Assembly (NCBI GenBank): GCA_017650105.1
Contig: JAGCFO010000023.1
Location: 93,452 to 157,451, forward strand
Source of the DNA: Bacteroidaceae bacterium
Lineage (GTDB): Bacteria; Bacteroidota; Bacteroidia; Bacteroidales; Bacteroidaceae
Direction of reading: 5' to 3'
DNA length: 64,000 nt
Of the stretch, positions 43,116 to 50,614 are shown piece after piece. Position 1 is the stretch's first letter. The number at the start of each line of letters is the position of its first letter. The notes beneath the pieces are model-generated. The model was not told where the DNA came from. It did not search any database and worked only from the letters and a program-made list of their open reading frames with translations. Position numbers and translations under genes: made by a program.

Positions 43116-44108
43116 TTATTTATAAACGTCAGCTGGTGAAATGTTCCACACAGGTATCCACGTGCTATCGATTGTCTCGTCAATATGGGAGGCGCGCTTA
43201 TCCATCACATCCTCTTTAATGAAGGCGTTAATCTCCGTCATGCTCTCCCCAATAATGCTGGCAATCTCGTGCCCGTGGTCCTTGTGACGATAGAACCGCA
43301 TGGGGAAACCATATTTCTTGTATCTCTCGGCAATGCAGTCGGAACCGAAGAAGCCCACGTTGAGAACCTGAATTGAGTGGTACACAACAAGCCTGTCATT
43401 CGTTCCATGCAACAACATCGTCGGGCAAGGGGGCTCCTTGAAACGCAGTTTCCCTTTAGTGGATAAGATAGCGCCAGCAAACGACATCACTCCAGCATAC
43501 TGGAAACTTTTCGGGAGGATTCTTGTCAGTCGAGTATGGTTTGACAACTCGTAGATTGTCTGCATGCAGATGATAGCTCCGGCAGACGAGCCGCAGAGCA
43601 CGATATTGGAAGGATCCACGCCAACTTGTGAGCCGTAGCGGGTAATCCAGAGTGTTGCAGCCAACAAGTCTTCCGTTCCCATCATGATAGCATTCTGAAG
43701 CACTTTCGCCTGCCCCACGCCCATCTTGTGAACACCCTTCAGCCCCAGACGGTAGTCGATAGCTACGACTCGGTAGCCCTCTTGGATGAACTTATAGAAA
43801 AACTCGCGGTTATAGCCTTCGTCGCGGCTTCCTCCAATGAATCCACCTCCGAAGACATAGAGGATGGTGGGTTTCTGTTTGCCGTGATAGGTGGTCTCGC
43901 TTCCTGCTGCAGGGCGATAGATATCTAACTTCAACGTATCCGACTCGCGAATGGCGTAGGTAAACGTCATATCAGCCACAGCCTTCGGTTTCACAACCTT
44001 CTCAGAGGATGCCGACGCTTCCTCCTGTGCCTTTGTGGGAAGTATGCTGAAAAGGCAGAGCAACAACAATCCCAGCAGAGGCTTACATATCTTGGTAGTT
44101 CTTTTCAT
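43116..44108 (-). CDS. Secreted alpha/beta-hydrolase esterase
   Basis: A 330-residue protein from ATG 44108, with signal peptide (MKRTTKICKPLLGLLLLCLFSILPTKAQ). Alpha/beta-hydrolase hallmarks: oxyanion loop YVFGGGFIGGSRD, nucleophile elbow LCGSSAGAII, aspartate in LLHGTNDRLV, histidine in RHKDHGHEIAS. This resembles the BD-FAE/carboxylesterase group that removes acetyl or feruloyl groups from plant glycans or acts on small esters. A longer frame to 44174 adds 22 residues unlike a signal peptide and is rejected. The 21-bp repeat tract lies upstream. Confidence 0.87.
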   Translation of the reverse strand: MKRTTKICKPLLGLLLLCLFSILPTKAQEEASASSEKVVKPKAVADMTFTYAIRESDTLKLDIYRPAAGSETTYHGKQKPTILYVFGGGFIGGSRDEGYNREFFYKFIQEGYRVVAIDYRLGLKGVHKMGVGQAKVLQNAIMMGTEDLLAATLWITRYGSQVGVDPSNIVLCGSSAGAIICMQTIYELSNHTRLTRILPKSFQYAGVMSFAGAILSTKGKLRFKEPPCPTMLLHGTNDRLVVYHSIQVLNVGFFGSDCIAERYKKYGFPMRFYRHKDHGHEIASIIGESMTEINAFIKEDVMDKRASHIDETIDSTWIPVWNISPADVYK

Positions 44109-44210
44109 TTTCAAATCAATATACTTAATTTCTTTTCGGGTGACAAAATTACAACAGGACAACGACATACGCAACTATATTTTACGGAAAAGCCCGAATG
44201 CTCAGTTATT

Positions 44211-44294
44211 GTTAAACAATAATTCTGTAAAGTTAAACAATAATTTCTCATTGTTAAACAATAAATCTGCGGAGTTAAACAATAATTTGCCGAA
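44211..44294. repeat. Four 21-bp units of the GTTAAACAATAAT type
   Basis: GTTAAACAATAA starts at 44211, 44232, 44253 and 44274, exactly 21 bp apart, with variable seven-base tails (CTGTAAA, TCTCATT, TCTGCGGA-like, GCCGAA). It runs straight into copy 8 of the other family in the same register. GTTAAACAAT also occurs singly at 44568 and 48342, on either side of the 1245-residue protein gene. Confidence 0.88.
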
Positions 44295-44504
44295 GCAAAA
44301 AAGCGAATAATTACCGAAAAGGACTTCTGAGTTTTCAAGAAGGAGTAATGAATTTTCGAGAAGGAAAAAAAAATTATGAAGAAGGGAAAAGAAATTATGA
44401 AGAAGGGAAAAATATTTATGAAGAAAGAAAAAAGTTTTATGAAGAAAGAAAAAAGTTTTATGAAGAAAGAAAAAAGTTTTATCGAGAAGGAAAAAATTTT
44501 TTTG
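44295..44504. repeat. 21-bp-period intergenic repeat, copy 8 (ten units)
   Basis: Continues the 21-bp register of the GTTAAACAAT array: unit starts at 44295, 44316, 44337, 44358 and so on to 44484. The first two are transitional (GCAAAAAAGCGAATAA..., GAAAAGGACTTC...). From 44337 on they are AAGAAGG-type, with three almost identical units (AAGAAAGAAAAAAGTTTT) at 44421-44483. All reading frames stay open through the tract only because of base composition. With the preceding four units this makes 14 units over 294 bp. Confidence 0.9.
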
Positions 44505-44518
44505 TCCAGGTGAAAGGA

Positions 44519-44557
44519 AAAAAGACAAAGGGTGCCCCGCTTTTTGCGGAGCACCCT
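44519..44557 (-). terminator. Terminator after the discoidin-type protein gene
   Basis: On the minus strand AAGGGTGCTCCGC / GCGGGGCACCCTT (with small internal mismatch) around AAAAA, followed by TGTCTTTTTT. It lies about 30 bp after the stop codon at 44588. Confidence 0.88.
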
Positions 44558-44587
44558 TCTCTGTTTTGGTTAAACAATCTCAGGGTA

Positions 44588-47500
44588 TTATCTTACCAGA
44601 ACTTTCTGTACGGAGATTACACCGTTGTCGTAAGTTCTGCGGATAATGTTCATACCCTTCTCGGGAGCAGCAATGCGCTGGCCCTTCAGGTTGTAGAACT
44701 CGGTAGAGATAAGTTCGCCTGCTTCAACAGTCTTCTCCTCAACCTTGGTGTCAACGGAGTGGGTTCTCTGAACGAGCCATACCTTTGAGTTTGACAGCAT
44801 CCACCAGCCACCGCCTGAGCCGCCTTCTTCTCTCGGATCGTAAACGATACCAAGCTGGCCGCCAAACCAGATTTCTTCATTAAGGAGATCAATCGTAAAG
44901 ACGATATCCTGCTCAGGACCTGATGTGGTTCTAACTACGCCATAATACCGCTCATCTCCTTCATAAACAATCTGTCCGCCCTTGAAGGTAATGGTGTGAC
45001 CGATAGGATCGAGAACACCGTACCAAGGACCTTCCTGATTGTTGGCATCGGCATCGTAGCAATCCATGATGAGTCCGTTTTCATCGTTAGGATCAGCAAC
45101 GAATGTGAAGTTGAACGACTTGGTCTCGTTCTTGTTCCAGTAGTTATTCCAGTAGTAGGTCCACTCGCCCAGATAGTCGTCGCGGTTCAGCACTTCGACA
45201 TCGATGTCGTAAACCTTCTTGATAATCCAGTCAGACTGACCGTCGGCGTCATCTTCAGAAAGCTGAACGATAGGATAGGCACCCATGCCATCATTGCCCC
45301 AATCTTGCAGACGATACATTGCGTCAGCATCGACGTATTTGATCTTGCTGGCATTCTCACCTGTAAACTTGCCCTTCGAGTAGATCCAGAAGGCGCCATT
45401 CATACGCGTACTCTCCTCGAAGTACAGTTCTGCTGCTTCGCTAGCATTCTCGGTTACTTCCATAACAGCCCAGTCGGTGGGATTCTTCAAATATACGTTG
45501 TCCTCAAGGAAGTGTACCTTGTAGGTACCAGCTGCGGTACCGGGCTCCAGTTTGAAGAGGGTGTAGTTGGTATGCTTTTCGCCAACAGCGGTTACGGCAC
45601 GATAGTATCCGCCAGGAGTCGGTTTGTCGGTAAGAACACCGAGGTTTCCGTACATAGCATACGTATCGGTGGTGTTGAGTTCAGAAGCTTTATAGATAGG
45701 CTTAACAGGAACGAGATAAGCGGGAACTGCTGTCTCGTAGATGTACCAGTCGGATTCACCGTCGGTATCGTCAAAATCCCACTTTCCAGTAGCTTCTTCC
45801 ACATGGCCTGCTTGTGTTTCTTCATCATCTACAACCCAAATACGAGGAGCAATGGGATAGTAGCCCATTGATTCTCTTGGTCCCCAGTCTTGCAAAACAC
45901 AAGGCATCGTTTGATTTTCAAAATCAATTCCTCGGAAATTACCTGTCAAATTAATTTCAGCAAATACTTTGAAAGCATCATCTAGATTAGGACTATCTTC
46001 AAAGAACCAAACGCCAGCATCTTCCTCTTTACCTGTGGTTGAACATCCACTCCAGCCAGAGGGCTGTGTTAAATAAAAGTTATTAATGAGGAAATGTATT
46101 TTATAGCCGCCTCCTTCGACTGGCTCAAGCCTGAACACTCCTTCAGGCTGTGGTATATCACCATATGGGCAGCTGATACCAGAATAGTAGCCAGAACCTT
46201 CTGTACCGTCGGATACTCTGGAAAGATTTCCCCAGAAGATATAGTACTTGTCGGGATCGAGTTCGGAAACAGAAGTTACCTGCTTCTTGATTTCGATAGT
46301 CTCGGTAGGAACATAGTGGTAAGGCTCCTCGGTGGAAACAACAATGTTCTTCGGAGCAATACCCGTACCGCGTGTGATGTACTTGAAGCTGAAGCAGCTC
46401 AAGGTCTGCGGCAGTTCTACACAGATCCAGTGTTCGTTAGTGCTCAAATCCTCCTCTGACCAGCGAGTATGGAAGAATGTTGTAAGGTCACCGTCGCAGA
46501 TTCCTTCCATCGGGCCCTCGGAGGGTTCCTGAGCATTGGTGCTGAAGTCGGTAGCAGCAAGGTCAACCTTCTCGCCGTTTCCATCGTAAACCTCAAACTC
46601 GGCAAGAGCTGTGCACTCCCAGCCGCCTCCGGCATCACCGCTGTTGGTGTGGAGGAAGGTTACATAGAAGCGCTCTGCAGGATTCTCAAGGATGAAGACA
46701 GGCGACTCGTAAACGTACTTTTCCTTGTTGTTAGCGTCAACAGAAGAGTAGTCAACCTTCGTACCCAGCTGAGCTTGGCCTTCGGGAGCATCGATGAAGA
46801 CAGGCATCTCGGTGTAACCCTCAATCTTGCTTGCGAGGAATTCGTCGATTTTGGCCTGAATGCCATTTATGTAGTTCGAGCACTCGTCAATAATAGCGAA
46901 GGTGCGGGTGTCGATGTCGTTCTGAACGGTTTCGAGCAGTTCAGCGAGACGGCCTTCCCAAACAGAAGGATAGTTGCCTACGGTGTTGTCGAAGAGGCTC
47001 TCATCGAGGTAGCCGTTGATTTCGTCAACGAACAGATAGATGCGTACCTTGAGGAACTCAACGGTAGCAGTCTGCAAGTCGCTCTGAGCTGAGAGGATAG
47101 CATTTGGCTCGCTTTCGGCGTTAACAGCCTTAGCAGTCTTGAGGGCTTCCTCAAGGGCAGCTGTCTCGCCCTGATCGGCATTCTGGTCTGCGTAGAGTTG
47201 CTTGTACTTAGTGATAGCCTCGTCGCCCTTAGCGATGTCTTTCTTCAGGTCTTCAACCAAGAATTTATTGTTGATTTTTGCCTTGTAGGGATGCAGGAAA
47301 CGGCGAGCGGCATCATAAGCAACCAGCGTCTCCTGACTGTTCAGCGAATAGTAGTGATTGTTGCAAACGAGATAGCCGTCCTCGTCCAGATAGAGCTTAG
47401 CAGCATCGGAGATGTCTGTAGCCTGCTCAATGAAGACGCTTCCGTCGGTTTCAGCGACAGTCTTGATATAGCTACCGCCGAGCAGCGACTGCATATAGAA

Positions 47501-48325
47501 CTTACCCTCCTCGTCGGTAGGAATAGCCTTGAACACACAGTCGAAGTTAGGGGTCTTGCGGATACGATAGTACTTGTCGGTACCTGCAGGGCTGGCGAAG
47601 CGGGAATCCTTACCCGTTGCGAGCCAAACGGTCAGCTGGTCCTCAGCGCCTTCCCATGCAATCTGGTTGTCGCAGAAGACGTAAAGGTTGTTAGCCTCGA
47701 GAGTTGCAGACTCCTCGCCCAGCTCAAAGCCATACTCGGGATAAGGATCAGCATCAACGCCGCCTGCCGTGAGGATAATCTCGCTGGGGATGTTGGCGCT
47801 GTTGCTACGCTTGTAGAATCCAAACGAGAACGAAGTCATCGGCTCGGGAAGTGTAACCTCCAGATAGTACTCCTGCCCGATGGGGCGGGGTTCCAGAGTG
47901 GCACTATACTGAGTGTGATAATGCGTGGTGATGTCACCGTCACAAAGGTTTTCGATGAAACCATCGTTCGTGTTGGGCGACTCGGTAGCATTGCCGTAGA
48001 AGTTGTCAGCAGTCAGCGTAACGGGGTTGCCGGCAGCATCCTTCAGATAGAACTCACCCAGAGTGAAGAAGATGTAGCCACGTCCACCGTTAGTGCTGGT
48101 GTTGTACGCGTCCTGCCAGCTGGTGTGGGTAACCGTCATACGGAACGAGGTTACAGGCTCGTCAAACGTCAGCACAGGTGACATCCAATCCTTGAAAGTG
48201 TTTGCAGCAGCTGATGTCTGCTCAGGCAGGCCGTCGGCTGGTGTAAACTTCACGGGAAATGTAGTCTGAGCCATCATTGTGAATGACATTGCCAGACCTA
48301 CGAGAAAAAGTAAACCTTTTTTCAT
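44588..48325 (-). CDS. Large secreted discoidin-type multidomain protein with C-terminal secretion tail
   Basis: A 1245-residue protein with signal peptide (MKKGLLFLVGLAMSFTMMAQ). Two regions (about 20-195 and 510-680) resemble F5/8 type C (discoidin) carbohydrate-binding domains: LTFDEPVTSFRMTVTHTS and ENLCDGDITTHYHTQY in the first, FILENPAERFYVTFLHTN and EGICDGDLTTFFHTRW in the second. Three further regions share a beta-rich module (FRLEPVEGGGYKIHFLINNFYL; FKLEPGTAAGTYKVHFLEDNVYL). Between them is an alpha-helical stretch (370-500). The C-terminus (STEFYNLKGQRIAAPEKGMN) matches the Prevotella-type sorting tail of secreted proteins. Likely a surface glycan-binding protein; no catalytic domain seen. 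Confidence 0.82.
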   Translation of the reverse strand: MKKGLLFLVGLAMSFTMMAQTTFPVKFTPADGLPEQTSAAANTFKDWMSPVLTFDEPVTSFRMTVTHTSWQDAYNTSTNGGRGYIFFTLGEFYLKDAAGNPVTLTADNFYGNATESPNTNDGFIENLCDGDITTHYHTQYSATLEPRPIGQEYYLEVTLPEPMTSFSFGFYKRSNSANIPSEIILTAGGVDADPYPEYGFELGEESATLEANNLYVFCDNQIAWEGAEDQLTVWLATGKDSRFASPAGTDKYYRIRKTPNFDCVFKAIPTDEEGKFYMQSLLGGSYIKTVAETDGSVFIEQATDISDAAKLYLDEDGYLVCNNHYYSLNSQETLVAYDAARRFLHPYKAKINNKFLVEDLKKDIAKGDEAITKYKQLYADQNADQGETAALEEALKTAKAVNAESEPNAILSAQSDLQTATVEFLKVRIYLFVDEINGYLDESLFDNTVGNYPSVWEGRLAELLETVQNDIDTRTFAIIDECSNYINGIQAKIDEFLASKIEGYTEMPVFIDAPEGQAQLGTKVDYSSVDANNKEKYVYESPVFILENPAERFYVTFLHTNSGDAGGGWECTALAEFEVYDGNGEKVDLAATDFSTNAQEPSEGPMEGICDGDLTTFFHTRWSEEDLSTNEHWICVELPQTLSCFSFKYITRGTGIAPKNIVVSTEEPYHYVPTETIEIKKQVTSVSELDPDKYYIFWGNLSRVSDGTEGSGYYSGISCPYGDIPQPEGVFRLEPVEGGGYKIHFLINNFYLTQPSGWSGCSTTGKEEDAGVWFFEDSPNLDDAFKVFAEINLTGNFRGIDFENQTMPCVLQDWGPRESMGYYPIAPRIWVVDDEETQAGHVEEATGKWDFDDTDGESDWYIYETAVPAYLVPVKPIYKASELNTTDTYAMYGNLGVLTDKPTPGGYYRAVTAVGEKHTNYTLFKLEPGTAAGTYKVHFLEDNVYLKNPTDWAVMEVTENASEAAELYFEESTRMNGAFWIYSKGKFTGENASKIKYVDADAMYRLQDWGNDGMGAYPIVQLSEDDADGQSDWIIKKVYDIDVEVLNRDDYLGEWTYYWNNYWNKNETKSFNFTFVADPNDENGLIMDCYDADANNQEGPWYGVLDPIGHTITFKGGQIVYEGDERYYGVVRTTSGPEQDIVFTIDLLNEEIWFGGQLGIVYDPREEGGSGGGWWMLSNSKVWLVQRTHSVDTKVEEKTVEAGELISTEFYNLKGQRIAAPEKGMNIIRRTYDNGVISVQKVLVR

Positions 48326-48393
48326 AATCTCGATTAATTTAGGTTAAACAATAAATAAATATTAATAATGAACTCTCTCTTAAAAAAACGTCG

Positions 48394-48453
48394 CAAACGT
48401 ATTTCTACGCTATACAACATGCAAAAATAGGGATTTCATTTCAAACACACAAA
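48394..48453 (-). promoter_or_regulatory. Two overlapping promoters of the discoidin-type gene
   Basis: Minus strand. P1: TTTG (48453-48450), 20 bp, TATTTTTG (48429-48422). P2: the last TTTG of that -7 box (48425-48422) serves as -33, then 20 bp, then TACGTTTG (48401-48394). Both match consensus exactly. The leader from P2 is about 65 nt. Confidence 0.75.
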
Positions 48454-48572
48454 AAGTTCGGGCATTTTTTGCGACTTCAACAATAGTTTTTTTAGAAAAA
48501 CATGCTATACAACATACATTTTTATCCCTATCAACAAGACTAGAGCGAGAGTATTTCGGCAGAGATTAATAT

Positions 48573-48656
48573 GAAGAAGGGAAAAATAATTATGAAGAAG
48601 GAATACGGCGATATGAAGAAAGAAAAAAAAATTTTGAAGAAAGAATAATTTACCCC
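48573..48656. repeat. 21-bp-period intergenic repeat, copy 9
   Basis: Four units of exactly 21 bp at 48573, 48594, 48615 and 48636, heads GAAGAAGGG, GAAGAAGGA, GAAGAAAGA, GAAGAAAGA. The second unit ends TACGGCGATAT, a degraded form of the TCGCGA palindrome. Confidence 0.88.
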
Positions 48657-48813
48657 CTCTGGAAATATCCCTGAAGGGGTAAAAAGATAAGTTCGCCTAT
48701 TTTTCTTCTCTTCTAAGAGAGATGATATGTTTTTTACGAGAATCGTTATGTCTGCCGCACGCTGCGCGACTGTCAGTAAGATGAAAGTCGAAAAGGTGTG
48801 ACAGAAGAAATCG

Positions 48814-49638
48814 TCAACGACGGAAGCTTTCGCCTTTGCAAACTGCCTGTATGCAGCGTTTCATTACACTATGGGCAGGCTGGGCCATCGAGCCGTGATC
48901 GTAACCGTCGAATTCGTAAAGATGTACGTTGTCGACGTTTCCGTTCAATTTCATCATGCGCCAGAAATAAGCCTGTTCCTCATATCGCCCGAAGAGTTCC
49001 AGTTCTCTGTCGCCCGAGAGCACAAGCATAGGCATAGGCAACTTTCTCACGTGCCAAAGAGGAGCCGTAACATCAAGTCGCGGAGTTAAAGAACCTACTC
49101 CAGACTGCTTGCGCACGTTGTAGTGTGTAATAACCTGTGCGCTATAAGGAAACGCTCCCGCAATGCTGTCGGCATCAATGCCATAAGGCTGAAGACGCGA
49201 CTTATCGAGCACAACCATATCGGTAAGATAACCTCCCGCAGAATGCCCTGCAACAAAGATGCGGCTCTTGCTTCCTCCGCGCTTCTCAACCTCTCGGAAA
49301 GCCCACGCAACAGCTGCTGCTGCATCGTCGATAGCTTCGTCAACGGTAGCTCGGGGCAGAAGGCGATAATTCACTCCTATCACTCCAAGTCCTGCTCTTT
49401 GCAACTCACGCGGAATCTCTTTTCCTCCAGCTTCAAGACCACCTCCGTGAAACCAAACCACAGTAGGAAAATCCTTTATTTCTGTGGGATAGTAGAAATC
49501 GAGTTTACAGCGCTCAGCAGCATAATCTCCCGCGTCTTGCGTACGATAAGGAATGTCACGCTCGGTAACATAATCCGTCTGTGCTGACAAAGCGAGAGTA
49601 ATGACTGAAAGGCAGAACGTGAGGAATACTTTTTTCAT
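48814..49638 (-). CDS. Secreted alpha/beta-hydrolase (BD-FAE-like esterase)
   Basis: A 274-residue protein with signal peptide (MKKVFLTFCLSVITLALSAQ). Motifs: oxyanion loop VVWFHGGGLEAGGKE, nucleophile elbow VAGHSAGGYL, aspartate in VLSGDRELELFG, histidine in DGYDHGSMAQPA. Similar to esterases that cleave acyl decorations from plant polysaccharides. An ATG three codons earlier (49647) is equally possible. First of the run of minus-strand degradative genes leading from the GH78 gene; spacing to the next gene upstream is about 90 bp. Confidence 0.87.
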   Translation of the reverse strand: MKKVFLTFCLSVITLALSAQTDYVTERDIPYRTQDAGDYAAERCKLDFYYPTEIKDFPTVVWFHGGGLEAGGKEIPRELQRAGLGVIGVNYRLLPRATVDEAIDDAAAAVAWAFREVEKRGGSKSRIFVAGHSAGGYLTDMVVLDKSRLQPYGIDADSIAGAFPYSAQVITHYNVRKQSGVGSLTPRLDVTAPLWHVRKLPMPMLVLSGDRELELFGRYEEQAYFWRMMKLNGNVDNVHLYEFDGYDHGSMAQPAHSVMKRCIQAVCKGESFRR

Positions 49639-49734
49639 TTTATCCATCTTATTACTTGTTGGCTCAGTTAGTTAATTGTTGTCTTAGAAACAAGCTTACT
49701 ACTGAGGAATAAAAACACATTTGCGAATTGAAGT

Positions 49735-50586
49735 TTATTTGTTGAACTCACGAGAAGCAAACGGGAGGCTTGTGCGAAGGGCGGTGTGCCAGTATTCCCA
49801 AGTGTGTCCTCCATTTCTTACGCGCAGCTCACACGGGATTCGGGCGCGACGCATTGCTCCGTAGAGTTCTATATCTTGGTCGAAGAGGAAATCATCATCG
49901 CCTATATCGATAAACCAACGCAGAGTGCGAAGCTGTGCCTTTACTTCATCAGAAGCATTTTGCACGAAAGCACTTGCTGCATGATCGCCAACAGCCTTCA
50001 TCACATAAGAAGCTTTGTTGGCTGGATCAACTTCCCCACTCTCGGAGTTGAGCCAAGCACTCATTGCGTAGCAGGAAGAAAACATGTCGGGATGTCTTTG
50101 GGAATAAACAGTACTTCCTCCTCCCCCCATCGAGAGGCCGCTCACGGCACGATGCTGACGATCTCCCACAATGTGGTATTTCTTTTCCACAGCAGGGATG
50201 AACTCGGTAAAGAAGAATGTCTCGTATGCCCAGCCGTCCATATCGAAGTAACCGTTCCAGACATTACGTGTGTCGGGTCCTCCGGCATTCGGCATGATGA
50301 TAATCATAGGGCTTATCTCTCCCGTCTGAAGCAATTCGTCGGCTATCTCATCGACACGCCCTTTCTCAACCCATGCAGAGTAGGTATCGGTAAATCCGTG
50401 CAGCAGATAGAGAACGGGATACTGCCCTTCGGTGCTACGCTCGAAGCCCCAGGGAAGCCATACGTTGTATTTGACTGTGGCACCCAGCACCTTGCTTTGA
50501 ATGCTGTCGGTAACCACTCGTGCCTGCGAGAAGAACACAGGCATCAAAAGAATCAGGATAAACAGTACTCTTTTTTTCATGTTCAT
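49735..50586 (-). CDS. Secreted esterase D-like hydrolase (CE1-type)
   Basis: A 283-residue protein with signal peptide (KKRVLFILILLMPVFFSQA). Features of the esterase D/feruloyl esterase group: YPVLYLLHGFTDTYSAW, nucleophile in AVSGLSMGGGGS, aspartate in FIDIGDDDFLFDQ, and histidine in RNGGHTWEYWHTAL. CE1-like enzymes release ferulic or acetyl groups from arabinose and xylose side chains. It is 28 bp after the GH78 gene, so probably in one operon with it; the esterase may prepare the substrate of the rhamnosidase or arabinosidases. Confidence 0.88.
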   Translation of the reverse strand: MNMKKRVLFILILLMPVFFSQARVVTDSIQSKVLGATVKYNVWLPWGFERSTEGQYPVLYLLHGFTDTYSAWVEKGRVDEIADELLQTGEISPMIIIMPNAGGPDTRNVWNGYFDMDGWAYETFFFTEFIPAVEKKYHIVGDRQHRAVSGLSMGGGGSTVYSQRHPDMFSSCYAMSAWLNSESGEVDPANKASYVMKAVGDHAASAFVQNASDEVKAQLRTLRWFIDIGDDDFLFDQDIELYGAMRRARIPCELRVRNGGHTWEYWHTALRTSLPFASREFNK

Positions 50587-50614
50587 TGTTTTTAGGGATT
50601 ATTGTTAGGATATT

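Larger units (their letters stand above)
48326..48813. other. Intergenic region upstream of the discoidin-type gene
   Basis: About 490 bp holding the overlapping promoters (48394-48453), repeat copy 9 (48573-48656), and 150 bp next to the following esterase stop in which a short hairpin (CCCCCTCTGG ... CTGAAGGGGT, 48653-48680) may end that esterase transcript. No further gene seen. Confidence 0.5.

Noticed and set aside
44211..44504. CRISPR array
   Set aside because: Units are contiguous 21-mers without unique spacers, and no cas genes are in the window.
44111..44788. Open frames on both strands translating the 21-bp repeats into heptads such as KLFSFFI or YEERKKF
   Set aside because: 21 is a multiple of three and the units contain no stops, so frames stay open by composition; no start signals or conserved ends.
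47198..48181. 327-codon plus-strand open frame, with similar ones at 44996-45871 and 46469-47092
   Set aside because: All lie opposite the 1245-residue protein gene and reflect its codon bias.
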